Below, piece by piece: positions 43,744 to 55,174 of a stretch of 60,000 nt of DNA. The notes beneath the pieces are model-generated. The model had not been told where the DNA came from. It was given only the letters and a program-made list of their open reading frames with translations, and searched no databases. A program made the position numbers and the translations under genes. The DNA lies in contig NC_081412.1 in NCBI RefSeq assembly GCF_030272615.1, positions 20,315,932 through 20,375,931 of the forward strand, in the 5' to 3' direction. Numbering within the stretch: position 1 is the stretch's first letter; every line of letters begins with the position of its first letter. Origin of the DNA: Cryptomeria japonica (taxonomy: Eukaryota; Streptophyta; Pinopsida; Cupressales; Cupressaceae).

Positions 43744-44990
43744 TCAACTGTGAACAACATAGTGTAATTTTCCAATCATTGACATGTATTCCTTTTCATC
43801 TACAGACTTAGATGCATCTTCCTTGGACAACTTACAACCTGTAACCATTGGGGTTCCAACTGGTTTACAATCACTCATACCGAAAGTCTTCAAAACTTCT
43901 TTCACATACTTGGATTGAGTAATGAAAATACGATTCTTCATTTGCTGTATCTGCAAGCCTATGAAAATTTTTATTTCCCCTACTAATGACATCTCAAAAT
44001 CATTCTTCATTTCATCCGCAAAACAATTACTCATGTCATCATTACCTCCAAATATAATGTCATCAACAAATACTTCACTGACCAGTATTTCATCTCCTTC
44101 AAACTTGAGATAAATGTTGTTGTCATCACTGGCTCTAGCAAATCCTATCTTCATTAGATGAGTATGAAGCCATTCATAACATTCTCTGGGTGCCTTCTTT
44201 AATCCATACAAATCTTTATGCAATTTGCATACCATGTCTTCCTTATCTGTCAATGCATAACCATCAGGCTTCTCTATATAAACCTCTTCTTCCAATATCT
44301 CATTCAAGAATGCAGACTTAACATCCATCTGGTATACCCTGAACTTCTTATGAGCTGCAAATGCAATTAATGTTATGACACCTTCTAGTCTTGCTACTAG
44401 TGCAAAAGTTTCTCCATAATCTTCTCCTTCTTCTTGTGCATAACCTTTGCATACTAATCTTACCTTGTTGTGAAATACAACACCATCTTCATTTAACTTG
44501 TTTCTGAACACCCATTTAGTATCTATAACATTCTTGTTTACCCATCGGGGTACCAGGGTCCAAGTGTTGTTCTTCTCAATTTGATCCAACTCCTCCTTCA
44601 TACCTTTCACCCAATGATCATCACCGAATGCCTCCTTAGCACTTCTAGGTTCAAAGGTGGAGATCATGCAAGAGTTCTCTCTTATTCTCCTTCTTGTTAG
44701 TACTCCAACATCCTTATCCCCAATAATCTATTCAGGACTGTGATTCAGTCTTACATACCTAGGAATAACATGATCATTCTCTTCAAGTTCAGCTTCTTCA
44801 TTATCATCTTCTTTTGAATTTATTTGTTCTAGTTGAACAAGTGCATCAGGGTTTTCTTTACTAGTTTATGACTTAATAGTTTTGGGTTCCAAAAGAAAAA
44901 TGCAAGGATCTTCATCCTTCTTCTCAAAACTGGTTCCATCTGAAACTTCAGGACATTCATCTACACAAACATCAACACTCTCAACAATTT
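43744..44990 (-). pseudogene. Copia-B reverse transcriptase
   Basis: From a Glu-rich linker to RT: NTWTLVPRWVNKNVIDTKWV, VCKGYAQEEGEDYGETFALV, YQMDVKSAFLNEILEEEVYI and KDLYGLKKAPRECYEWLHTH. The catalytic segment is EVFVDDIIFGGNDD (FVDD in place of YVDD), then IGLQIQQMKNRIFITQSKYV and KLSKEDASKSVDEKEYMSMI. The frame from 44667 to 43744 is free of stops, so this domain is well preserved. Confidence 0.94.
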
Positions 44991-46020
44991 TTTGTGTCCG
45001 GTTGTTGAAGCATTTATAGGCCTTACTCTTGGTGGAATAACTAAGAAATATGCCTTCATCACTCTTAGATTAGAACTTGCTTATGTAATCACCCCTTTTA
45101 ATAAAACATTAGCTTCCAAATATCTTAAAATAGCTAACATCAGGTGATCTCCCATACCAGTATTCATAAGGGGTCTTGTCCTTAACTCTTTTCACCAGAA
45201 CTCAGTTCATTGTGTAGATAGTTGTACTTATAACTTCTTTCCAAAATGTTTTTGCTACACCTCCTTCTATCAACATAGTCCTAGCAGCTTCAACCACTGA
45301 CCGATTATTTTTCTCTACTATACCATTCTGATGTGGTGTCCTTGGTGCATAAAGTTGTTTCTTGATACCATTCTCATCACAGTACTTAGTGAATTCCTCA
45401 GAAGTAAATTCACTGCCTTGATCTGTTCTTAGAAATTTTATCTTTTTGTCACTTTCTTTCCCATCTAAGGCTCTGAATTAATTGAATTTACCAAAAGATT
45501 CATTCTTATCCTTCAAGAATGTGACCCACATCATCCTTGAACAATCATCAGTGAAGATCATGAAATATTTGTCACCTTGAATGCTTCTTGTTCTTATTGG
45601 TCCACATAGATCTATATGAACCAAATCTAACAAGTGCTCTGCTGAGAAGGACTTGCTCTTGAAAGTTGAAGAAGTCATCTTTCCTAACTGACATTCTTTA
45701 CAAAAAGCATTAATCAGTTTGTCTAGCTGAGGCAGACCTCGTACTATCTTAGACTTGCTTACTTTACCAATATTTTCAAAATTTATATGACCAAATCTCC
45801 TATGCCAAAGCCAGCTATCATCTATTTTTGCAATCAAACTGTTGCTAATTTTAGGATTAAGATGAAATAGATTACCTCTGGTATGTTTCCCGATTGCAAT
45901 CAATTCACCTTTGTTGTCAAAGATTTTGCACATACCATTTCTAAACTCCAGTGGGTATCCTTTGTCATTAAGTTGTTCCACACTCAAAAGATTATGCTTT
46001 AGGACTTCTACCCAATAGAC
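44990..46020 (-). pseudogene. Copia-B integrase
   Basis: HHCC region WLWHRRFGHINFENIGKVSK with CKECQLGKMTSS; core LVHIDLCGPIRTRSIQGDKY, LRTDQGSEFTSEEFTKYCDE and APRTPHQNGIVEKNNRSVVE, so the D, D and E catalytic residues are present. The C-terminal part (KTPYEYWYGRSPDVSYFKIF) is followed by stops at about 45204 and 45120. Confidence 0.92.
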
Positions 46021-46300
46021 ATCATCAACACTGCTCTTCCCATTAAGAGAAATAACTCCCTTACCTTTAACCATACAAGGTGAGTCATTGACAAATCTGA
46101 CAACACCGCCATCAAATTCCTTCAGGGAAAGAAATTTGCTCCGATCACCGATCATGTGATGTGAACAACCACTATCAATGATCCAATCATTAGAGTTATC
46201 CATCCTGGATACTACTACCTTATAATCTGATATTTCTTCCTTAATAGCTACAAACACAATATCTTCATTAGCATCATCATTAGATTCTTCATCAGTAATA
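46020..46300 (-). pseudogene. Copia-B aspartic protease
   Basis: NDWIIDSGCSHHMIGDRSKF gives the D-S-G-C-S-H-H-M active site, followed by GVVRFVNDSPCMVKGKGVIS and EVLKHNLLSVEQLNDKGYPL. Open frame continuous with Gag C-terminus and integrase start (45478-46476). Confidence 0.93.
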
Positions 46301-46781
46301 CCACTGTCAATCGCTAGAAGACAATCTCTCTTGCCTTTACCCTTATGCTTCTTAAATTTGTCTCTCTTGTTTTCATTTTCACCAATAGGGAAATTAGCTC
46401 TTATATGACCAATCTTGTTGCATGCAAAACATTTTAAAGGTACCTTACCTCTATATTTACCAGTGCCTCTAGGCAATCATTTTTCCAACAATGCTTCAAG
46501 TTCCACTAAGATGTCCTCATCATCAGCATCTCTGTTGGATCTAGATTCATAGTTATGGCTGGTATCTTTACTTCTTCTCATAGATGGGTTAGAGACAAAA
46601 GCTCTGAATGCAAATTCTAATTTTTGCACACTACCATCATAGCCATTTAGTTCAAAAGCAGTAAGTTTTCCAATAATAGAGTCAAGAGTTACCTCTATCT
46701 TGTCAATGGATTTCAGCTCCTGAATAGCTGCAACTCGAATAGCATAGATCGGTAGCAGGGTTCTCAGTACCTTACTGATTA
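46300..46781 (-). pseudogene. Copia-B Gag, C-terminal part
   Basis: Continues Gag after the nested Chromo-1. Contains RVAAIQELKSIDKIEVTLDS, GKLTAFELNGYDGSVQKLEF and the knuckle CFACNKIGHIRANF, in which the last Cys of CCHC is replaced by Phe. One stop near 46478 separates it from the downstream frame. Confidence 0.9.
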
Positions 46782-46786
46782 CTATG

Positions 46787-48373
46787 TGATGGGATGGGGT
46801 TTGGGATAGACTAGCCTAGTCTATGCTCCTGGATCCTTTCCTTGGATCACCTGGTGTTCTCCTCACACCCTAGGGTCTCTAGGACTCCCTTTGCTTGAGG
46901 AATCCCCTGACCTTGCCCAATCCACCCACCAATGAGTTGCTATGTTGCTACTAAGGTCTCACCTACTCATGAGACTCAAAACCCCTTACTATGGCTAATA
47001 AGGGCTAAGGCTTGTTCCACACTTTCCAAGGTCTTAGCAAGGTTAAATCAGGTCTCAAACCATGTTTTATATCCCTCCATGTTCCCCCAAGAAGTTTCTA
47101 CCTTCATCCTTTCTACTGATTTCACTGTTTTGTGTTTTTTCTTGCAAAACAGGGCTACAAGGATTAGGACCAATTAGGCCTCCTAACCGGTCTTCTAGGG
47201 CTCCCTCTCACAAACGATGCACAAACAACCCTAACTCCCAAAATGGACTGCCATTCAATTGGCAAGGGCTCAAGGATTTTCTAGGTTTTTGGGACTCCAA
47301 GTGGTCGTACAGTGCCTAGGGCGAATTTTGGGGTTTTTAAGGGTTTTGTGAGGGTTTTGTGGTCTGCCTGGGTCACAGTTAAGGTTTTGTGTGTTACCCA
47401 CCTTTTTTGGATTGGTGGAGGCTCCTCCTTCACACCAATTATGCTTCTAACACTCCTCTACACCTCCTTTGAAGGATGTACTCTCCTCTATCCAACCTTG
47501 TTCTCCAAGACCTTTGCAATCTAACCTCTCCTAACCGGGCATTGTCCAGTCTCACCTAGGAGTGGGTCTTTGCTTGGTATTCCTGCATTTATAAGGGCCC
47601 TGCTTGTTTCATAGTATGGTACAAGGTCTACACTCTCATTCCCCATGGTTTCATGGTGGTTCCACAACGAGGAATGGAGTTATGCAGCCATTTACACAAT
47701 CCTGTCCAAAACTGGACAGTAAGGAGACAGTTTATAAACTATTTACAAACACACTCAATATGCAAGTCAGAACCTAAAATAATTGCTTGAAATGAAATTA
47801 TTTACACCATGAAAAACATTCCACACAAATTTAGACGTTTCTCAATCCATTAACTTGCTTGGTTACTTCATAAAAACTAACTGGTAAAAGTTTCACAGTC
47901 TCAGTCTGATCTTTTTACTAGGGTCGTACAATCTCTGACTTCCAACCCATGAAATTAGGGTTTTCAAGTACTTATACTACCTTTTCCTTGGTTGGTGTGC
48001 CAAAATTAGGGCTCTCCATGCACAAAAAGGGTCTAAGACCATTTTGGGTGGAAAAGTTGCTTGACAACTTCTAAAAGTTGTCATGCAACTTTTGCATCTT
48101 TTGAGAAACTTTGCCATTGTTTCTTTTCATGACTCCTAAGACTATTTTGGGCTATCCTAAGGACATAAACATGCCAATAAGGCCTAACACACACTCCTGG
48201 CACACTCAACCTCTCATGCACAAGAAATCCCACAAACACTAAGGACTTGAAACTAGGACCTAGTCTAGCACACATGAGCTCATGGCTCTTATTCATGTAC
48301 AATGGCTTCTAAAGAAGCATAACACCAACAAAAAAAAGAAAGAGAAAGAGTTTGGAAGGGTGCTCCTACACCA
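46787..48373 (-). repeat. Chromo-1 3' LTR
   Basis: TGATGGGATGG ... TCCTACACCA. The adjoining 48374-48389, read on minus, is GTGTAGAGGGGGAGTA, the polypurine tract that primes plus-strand synthesis. Confidence 0.95.
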
Positions 48374-48393
48374 TACTCCCCCTCTACACACAA

Positions 48394-48579
48394 TTAAGAA
48401 AAAGAAGAAGAGATGAGAGCCAGGTCTATTCCAAGTGTCTTGAACTTACTCTCCTCCACCCATGTAGCTTCAGATACTGGTTGATCTGCCCATTTCACTA
48501 AGTGCTCCATGTAGACCTGGTGTCTAGTAGACTTCTTCACACTTGATTCCAAGATATCCTCTACTTTAGGCTTCTTCAC
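48394..48579 (-). pseudogene. Chromo-1 chromodomain
   Basis: About 60 residues: KVEDILESSVKKSTRHQVYM then EHLVKWADQPVSEATWVEES. It follows the chromodomain pattern 'ILES...R....EYLVKW....ATWE'. In chromoviruses this domain sits at the integrase C-terminus and directs insertion to particular chromatin. A single TAA at 48580 separates it from the integrase in the same frame, so in this copy it would not be translated as part of integrase. Confidence 0.85.
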
Positions 48580-49743
48580 TTATGGTAAGACATTAACATC
48601 AAGGTCTTGCAATACCTTGGCTTGGTTCTCAGTCTGCCTTGCTATCTCACCCTTGTACATGATCAGGTCAGCTACATTAAAGATTGGTGATATAGCTAAA
48701 TCTGGAGGAAGGTCAACTTTGTAGGCATTCTTACCATATTGTGATAGGATTCTACAAGGTCCTACCCTTGTCATCTGTAGTTTGGTAGGCTTCCCACCTT
48801 GCATCCTAGCTTTGCTCAAATGGATCATCACATAGTCACCCACCTTGAACTGAACCTCTCTCCTTTTCTCATCCACTTTAGCTTTTAGTTTTTGAGTGGA
48901 TTCAAGGATGGCCTTCTTAACCTGCTCTTGAACTTCCTTGATGGTTTGAGTGAAGTCTTCTGCTTTCCCACTCTTCGTTTCCAAACTACCAAGGTCTCTC
49001 AACTCACATACTCCTCTTGGATGTCTGCCATAGACAAACTGAAAAGGACTTCTACTAGTGGTTCTATTCACACTGTCATTATATGCATACTCCACTTGAG
49101 AAATGATTAGGTCCCATGTTTGGCCATACTCCTTAGTTAAACACCTCAACAAGTTACCTAACACCCTATTGATGACCTCAGTCTGCCCATCTGTTTGTGG
49201 ATGGTAAGCTGAGCTAAATGACAAGTTAGTTCCTAGTCTCCTGCATAATGTTTGCCAAAAATGACCCATGAACTTACTGTCCCTATCTGAAACAATGCTT
49301 AAACAGAGTCCATGAATCCTAACAATCTGTCTGAAGAAGAGATGTGCAACATAGCATGCATCATGTGTAGTCTTACATGGGATAAAATGACTCATCTTGG
49401 AAAATCTATCTACAACCACATAGATGTTGTCCATACCTATTTTTGTCTTGGGAAGTCCTACTACAAAGTCCATGCTTAGACATTCCCAAGGTCTGCTAGG
49501 GACCGGTAATGGTTGATATAAACCGGCATTGCTTGATCCACCTTTGGCTCTTTGGCATACACCACATTGTTCTACATATCTTTTCACATCTCTTGGAAAC
49601 TTTGGCCAATAGTAGTACCTCTGTACTAAATCCAAAGTTTTGTTAACTCCAAAGTGTCCACTTAAACTGCCATTATGTTTTTCTTGGATGAGGTTCTCCC
49701 TCATGGATCCTCTAGGTACACACAACTGGTTACCCTTGAACAA
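48580..49743 (-). CDS. Chromo-1 integrase
   Basis: A 387-codon stop-free stretch. HHCC zinc domain: HNGSLSGHFGVNKTLDLVQR and CGVCQRAKGGSSNAG. Core: LSMDFVVGLPKTKIGMDNIY (Asp), SIVSDRDSKFMGHFWQTLCR (Asp) and YHPQTDGQTEVINRVLGNLL (Glu), so all three catalytic residues are intact. The GPY/F module is visible as TRVGPCRILSQYGKNAYKVD and SPIFNVADLIMY. The frame overlaps the RNase H frame at 49701-49743, indicating a frameshift relative to the original continuous Pol. Product: insertion of element cDNA. Confidence 0.92.
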   Translation of the reverse strand: MFKGNQLCVPRGSMRENLIQEKHNGSLSGHFGVNKTLDLVQRYYYWPKFPRDVKRYVEQCGVCQRAKGGSSNAGLYQPLPVPSRPWECLSMDFVVGLPKTKIGMDNIYVVVDRFSKMSHFIPCKTTHDACYVAHLFFRQIVRIHGLCLSIVSDRDSKFMGHFWQTLCRRLGTNLSFSSAYHPQTDGQTEVINRVLGNLLRCLTKEYGQTWDLIISQVEYAYNDSVNRTTSRSPFQFVYGRHPRGVCELRDLGSLETKSGKAEDFTQTIKEVQEQVKKAILESTQKLKAKVDEKRREVQFKVGDYVMIHLSKARMQGGKPTKLQMTRVGPCRILSQYGKNAYKVDLPPDLAISPIFNVADLIMYKGEIARQTENQAKVLQDLDVNVLP

Positions 49744-50300
49744 GAGACCATTTTGGAGAGTGTAATCTGCATACTCACCATGAAATGGTTCTCAAACTCT
49801 TTGCAAACCTTGTAAGTTGTTGAGAAGTCTTCATCTCCTTCATAGAGGTCTTTGAAACCTTCTATTCCTATGCTCTGCAACTGTAACTCTTGAACTATCA
49901 ACAACTTCCTGCTCAATGCATCTGCCACCCTGTTAAGTTGCCCCTTCTTATGCTTAATGGTGAAGGTGAAGGATTGGAGGTATTCCATGCATTTCAGATG
50001 CCTATTGCTTAGCTTCTCTTGAGGGTTGATGTAACTCAATGCTTGGTTGTCTATGAACACTACAAATTCCTTAGGAAGTAGGTAATGCCTGCATTTCTTT
50101 AGAGACTGCACTAATGCATACAACTCTAGGTCATAGGCTGAGTACTTCTTCTTTGCTTCATTAAGCTTCTCACTAAAAAATGCCACAGGTCTTCCCTCTT
50201 GACTCAATACACCACCTACTACAATTCCACTTGCATCACACTCCAAAGTGAATAGCTTATCAAATGTAGGTAGGATAAGGATAGGTTTTGTGGCTACTTC
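49744..50300 (-). pseudogene. Chromo-1 RNase H
   Basis: Starts with MECDASGIVVGGVLSQEGRP (first catalytic Asp). Continues with FFSEKLNEAKKKYSAYDLEL (Glu), YLLPKEFVVFIDNQALSYIN (Asp) and FTIKHKKGQLNRVADALSRK (terminal Asp). All catalytic positions are present. A stop near 50300 separates it from RT. Confidence 0.93.
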
Positions 50301-51100
50301 CTATTTCAACAATTGAAATGCTTTGTCTACCTGCTCAGTCCATTCAAACTTAGTTTTAAGGCCTCCTTTTATGGTGTCAAGGACTGGTGCACATATGCCA
50401 CTGAAATTCCTCACAAATTTCCTATAGAATTGAGCTAATCCATGGAAACTTCTAACTTCAGTCCCTGTTTTAGGTACAAGCCAATTCAAGATTGCCTCCA
50501 CTTTGCTTGGATCCATCTTCAAGGTTCCTTTAGACACCATAAATCCTAAGTAAACCAGCCCTTGCTTCAAGAAGTCACACTTCTCAAGGTGGATGGATAG
50601 CTTCTCCTCATGTAACCTCTCTAAAACTAACCTCAAATGCTCAAGATGCTCTCTCTTGGTTCTGCTATAGATGAGAATGTCATCTAGGTACACTACCACA
50701 AATTTGCCTGTGAAATCCTTCAACACCTCATTCATCAACCTCATGAAGGTGCTTGGAGCATTAGTAAGCCCAAATGGCATCACAAGCCACTCATACAATC
50801 CTTCTGTGGTTTTAAAAGTAGTCTTCCACTCATCACCCTCCTTAATTCTTATCTGGTGATAACCACTTTTAAGGTCTAGCTTGGTAAAATACATAGCCCC
50901 TCCTAAATAGTCCATTAGATCCTCTATTCTAGGAATAGGAAACCTATACCTTATGGTAATCCTATTGATTGCTCTTGAGTCAGTCCAAAGTCTCCACTTA
51001 CCTCCTTTTTTTTATGCTAGCACTACTGGGACTACACATGGGCTGATGCTCTTCTTAATCAGTCCTTGTTCCAATAACTCCTGTACTTGCCTTGCTACCT
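50301..51100 (-). pseudogene. Chromo-1 reverse transcriptase
   Basis: Upstream part: QVQELLEQGLIKKSISPCVV and, in a neighbouring frame, [20 protein letters not shown]. Main part from 50915: [40 protein letters not shown] and the catalytic [20 protein letters not shown], then [20 protein letters not shown] and the thumb. Frame change near 51010. Confidence 0.94.
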
Positions 51101-51815
51101 CCTTATTCTGATCAGGTGTGAGCTTATATGCAGCCTTGTTAGGTAAGGATGCACCAGGAACAAAGTCTATTTGATGGCTTATAGACCTTCTTGGTGGGAG
51201 TGTTGTAGGTGCTCCATCACTCACTATATCCTTATACTCTTGCAACATTTGCTTTACCTCCATGGTTACTTCTGCCTGCAACTTGTTTGCTTTCTCCCTT
51301 GGCTCCACAAAGATGGCACACTTCACTATCTCCTCCTCATGTATAAAATTTAGGAACTCTTTCCCAGTAGCCATTAAAACACTAGGTGTTTTTGAAGTAC
51401 CCTCTTCATCCTCTATCAAAGACTGAATCTTGAAAGTCTTGCTGTCCTTCTTGAATGATATGGAGTTCTCCTCTCCATCATAGATCACCTTCCTATCAAA
51501 TTGTTAGGGTCTTCCTAGCAACAAGTGACATGCATCCATAGGCAACACATCACAAAGGATCTTGTCCTTGTATCCTCCAATAGAAAACTCTACCCAAGTC
51601 TGCTCATTGACTAGCACACTCTATCCTTTGTTCAACCAAGTCACCTTGTAAGGATTGGTGTGGGGTATTCTTGTGAGTTTCAACTTCCTGACTGCCTCTT
51701 TTGAGATGATGTTGTCAGTTGAGCCTGTATCAACTATCACCTTGGACACTTTACCAAGAACTTTTCATCTCACCCTAAACAATGCTCTCCTATGTTTGGG
51801 TTCCTCCTTAACCGA
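51012..51815 (-). pseudogene. Chromo-1 aspartic protease and linker to RT
   Basis: Protease active site VIVDTGSTDNIISKEAVRKL near 51680-51740, followed after stops by DVLPMDACHLLLGRP near 51525 and by the open linker 51012-51488 (KVIYDGEENSISFKKDSKTF, LLQEYKDIVSDGAPTTLPPR and SISHQIDFVPGASLPNKAAY). The last two are the standard approach to gypsy RT. Confidence 0.9.
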
Positions 51816-52889
51816 CTATCTGATCAAAATCCTATTGAACATCAGATTTTCCCCAACTTCTGATTCAATTTGGTCCACATATGGTGTCTTGTTGTTTGAA
51901 GAGTCTTCATGTGCATATGCAACCCTCTTTCCACTGTTTGATGATGTAGGTTTGTCAGGGCATCTATATACCGGGTGTCCCAATTGTCCACAATTGTAAC
52001 ACTTCATAGTTGTAAAATAGGAGTTACCTCTGCCGGTACTTCTACCCCTATTTGGACCACCTTGTGCACCTCTTCCTCTAGAGTATCCTCCTCTGAGATT
52101 GGTTTCACTACCATGCTCAGTCAACTTGGCTTCTCCTTGGTTTCTTTGCTCATTTGCTTTGCTTTGGTAACCACCTCGGTGATTCACTTGTTCTCTACCT
52201 CTGCCTCTACCCCTGTTATTGGAGTGTCCTTTCCTTTTGTTCCTCTCTTTTACCTTGACAACAAGCTGATGGCATTTCTGAACAGTAGTAGGAGTCCATA
52301 GGCTTATCTCCTCTTGAATGTTCCACTTTAGGCCGCTTAGATACCTAGCCACCTTAATAGATTAATCTTCTTGGACCTTTGATCTAAGACAAAGTTTTTG
52401 GAATTCTTCGGTGTAGGAGGTTACATCAAGATCTTTCTGCTTCAATCCTTGTCTCTTCTTATCAAGCTGGATTTCATAATCCTCTGGTAAGTAGTTCTCC
52501 TTAATCTTACTCACCATAGCTTTCCAATTTGCAATAGGTAGCTTCCCCATGCTAACCCTTTCTTCTTACAGGTACTTCCACCATGTCAAAGTTGCTCCCC
52601 TCAATCTTGATTTGGAAACTTTAACCTTCTGAGCCTCTATCACTCCTTCACACTCAAAGTGGTTTTCCATGCCCTCAATCCATTCCATAACAGTGTCTAT
52701 GTCCATTCTTCCACTGAAATGTGGCAATCCTTCAAAAGCTTTGGTGTTCAAAGCTTTAATAGCCTTCACAAAAGGTTCTTCATTGAACAAGGGATCAGGT
52801 TCAGGGATTATATCATCTATGTCTATAGTTCTCTTGCCTTTACCCTTGGTGTCTTCATCCCAAGGTTCATGTGTCCTCTGATCCACCAC
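51816..52889 (-). pseudogene. Chromo-1 Gag
   Basis: Gag with start near 52889. Core words are LNTKAFEGLPHFSGRMDIDT, VMEWIEGMENHFECEGV, KVKVSKSRLRGATLTWWKYL and ENYLPEDYEIQLDKKRQGLK. An Arg/Gly-rich tract (RGRGREQVNHRGGYQ) precedes the CCHC knuckle CYNCGQLGHPVYRCP at about 51960-52000. Stops near 52566 and 52360 break an otherwise single frame. Confidence 0.92.
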
Positions 52890-53055
52890 TTCCTACAGTT
52901 TATCCCTTATCTCACTCGTTGCTACTTCAAGGAGTCTATTCTTCTCCTTCTTCTCTTCCACCTCTCTAGCCATCTCTGCATTAGTAACCGTTCTCCTCTC
53001 CCCTACTAATTCACCAGTATATAGAGACATACACAGTCCAACAAGTCTTTTACTT

Positions 53056-53067
53056 GCTCTGATACCA
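53056..53067 (-). other. Chromo-1 primer binding site
   Basis: The minus strand reads TGGTATCAGAGC, a perfect initiator tRNA-Met primer site, three bases from the 5' LTR. Confidence 0.95.
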
Positions 53068-53070
53068 ATC

Positions 53071-54657
53071 TGATGGGATGGGGTTTGGGATAGACTAGCC
53101 TAGTCTATGCTCCTGGATCCTTTCCTTGGATCACCTGGTGTTCTCCTCACACCCTAGGGTCTATAGGACTCCCTTTTCTTGAGGTATCCCCTAACCTTGC
53201 CCAATCCACCCACCAATGAATTGCTATGCTGCTGCTAAGGTCTCACCTACTCATGAGACTCAAAACCCCTTACTATGGTTAATAGGGGCTAAGGCTTGTT
53301 CCACACTTTCCAAGGTCTTAGCAAGGTTAAATCAGGTCTCAAACCATGTTTTACATCCCTCCATGTTCCCCCAAGAAGTTTCTACCTTCATCCTTTCTAC
53401 CGATTTCACTGTTTTGTGTTTTTTCTTGTAAAACAGGGCTACAAGGATTAGGACCAATTAGGCCTCCTAACCGGTCTTCTAGGGCTCCCTCTCACAAACG
53501 ATGCACAAACAACCCTAACTCCCAAAATGGATTGCCATTCAATTGGCAAGGGCTCAAGGATTTTCTAGGTTTTTGGGCCTCCAAGTGGTCGTACAGTGCC
53601 TAGGGAAAATTTTGGGGCTTTTAAGGGTTTTGTGAGGGTTTTGTGGTCTGCCTAGGTCACAGTGAAGGTTTTGTGTGTTAGCCACCTTGTTTGGATTTGT
53701 GGAGGCTCCTCCTTCACACCAATGATGATTCTAACACTCCTCTACACCTCCTCTAAAGGATGTACTCTCCTCTATCCAACCTTGCTCTCCAAGACCTCTG
53801 CAATCTAACCTCTCCTAACCGGACACTGTCCAGTCTCGCCTAGGAGTGGGTCTTTGCTTGGTCTTCTTGCATTTTTAAGGGCCCTTCTTGTTTTGCAGTA
53901 TGGTACAAGGTCTGCACTCTCATTCCCCATGGTTTCATGGTGGTTCCACAATGAGGAATGGAGTTATGCAGCCATTTACACAATCCTGTCCAAAATTGGA
54001 CAGTAAGGAGACAGTTTATAAACTATTTACAAACACACTCAATATGCAAGTCAGAACCTAAAATAATTGCTTGAAATGAAAGTATTTACACCATGAAAAA
54101 CATTCCACACAAATTTAGACATTTCTCAATCCATTAACTTGCTTGGTTACTTCATAAAAACTAACTGGTAAAAGTTTCACAGACTCAGTCTGATCTTTTT
54201 ACTAGGGTCGTACAATCTCTGACTTCCAACCCATGAAATTAGGGTTTTCAAGTACTTATACTACCTTTTCCTTGGTTGGTGTGCCAAAATTAGGGCTCTC
54301 CATGCACAACAAGGGTCTAAGACCATTTTGGGTGGAAAAGTTGCTTGACAACTTCTAAAAGTTGTCATGCAACTTTTGCATCTTTTGAGAAACTTTGCCA
54401 TTGTTTCTTTTCATGACTCCTAAGACTATTTTGGGCTATCCTAAGGACATAAACATGCCAATAAGGCCTAACACACACTCCTGGCACACTCAACCTCTCA
54501 TGCACAAGAAATCCCACAAACACTAAGGACTTGAAACTAGGACCTAGTCTAGCACACATGAGCTCATGGCTCTTATTCATGTACAATGGCTTCTAAAGAA
54601 GCATAACACCAACAAAAAAAAGAAAGAGAAAGAGTTTGGAAGGCTTCTCCTGCACCA
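53071..54657 (-). repeat. Chromo-1 5' LTR
   Basis: 1,587 bp, same ends and length as the 3' LTR. Confidence 0.95.
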
Positions 54658-54662
54658 CTGTG

Positions 54663-55135
54663 GCATCTTCCACTTTCCCTCCTGCTCTCTTTATTTCACC
54701 AAGTATCTGTTTAATCCTTTGACGATACTGCTGGATACTCTCACCTTCAGACATTCTCATGTCATCAAACTTTCCTCTTAAACTCTCCTCTTTGGCAATA
54801 TTAACATGTTCATCACTGCTATAAATGTCTTCAAGTTTTTGGCACACTTCATGTGCAGTTTCAAGACCATGAACATCTACATATTCAGCATCAGACAGGG
54901 AACTAATAATAGCCTCTAATGCTTGGTGATTTTCTTGTTGTTCTTTCTTCTGATCATTAGACAGGATTCCAGTAGGTGTAATATACTTAGTTCCTATATG
55001 ATCCCAATACTGACAACCAAGACTCTTAATTTAAATCTTCATTCTGTCACTCCATATTCTATAGTTATCTTTGTTGAACTTCGGACCTTCTTTCTTCATC
55101 ATGATCTACAAGATCTTTTTCTCAAGTTGTTGGGC
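54663..55135 (-). pseudogene. Copia-B Gag, N-terminal part
   Basis: Opens near 55135 and shows FNKDNYRIWSDRMKI, then a stop. Continues with EAIISSLSDAEYVDVHGLET, EVCQKLEDIYSSDEHVNIAK and GKFDDMRMSEGESIQQYRQR, a copia Gag core. Cut at 54663 by Chromo-1 and continued at 46781. Confidence 0.9.
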
Positions 55136-55160
55136 TTTTAGATTAAAGAGGACCTGAGAA

Positions 55161-55172
55161 GCTCTAATACTA
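55161..55172 (-). other. Copia-B primer binding site
   Basis: The minus strand reads TAGTATTAGAGC, a variant of the tRNA-Met site TGGTATTAGAGC with one G-to-A change, two bases from the 5' LTR. Confidence 0.8.
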
Positions 55173-55174
55173 AT

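Larger units (their letters stand above)
46787..54657 (-). mobile_element. Chromo-1: Ty3/gypsy chromovirus nested in Copia-B
   Basis: LTRs 46787-48373 and 53071-54657, both 1,587 bp and about 97% alike by eye. Flanks CTATG (46782-46786) and CTGTG (54658-54662) differ by one transition. The minus-strand interior (4,697 bp) encodes gag, protease, RT, RNase H, integrase and a terminal chromodomain. The primer site and polypurine tract are intact. The youngest complete element in the window by LTR similarity and by nesting. Confidence 0.96.

Noticed and set aside
46932-47524. Repeated plus-strand frames also found at 53216-53603
   Set aside because: They are the two LTR copies of Chromo-1 read antisense; duplication explains their similarity, not selection.
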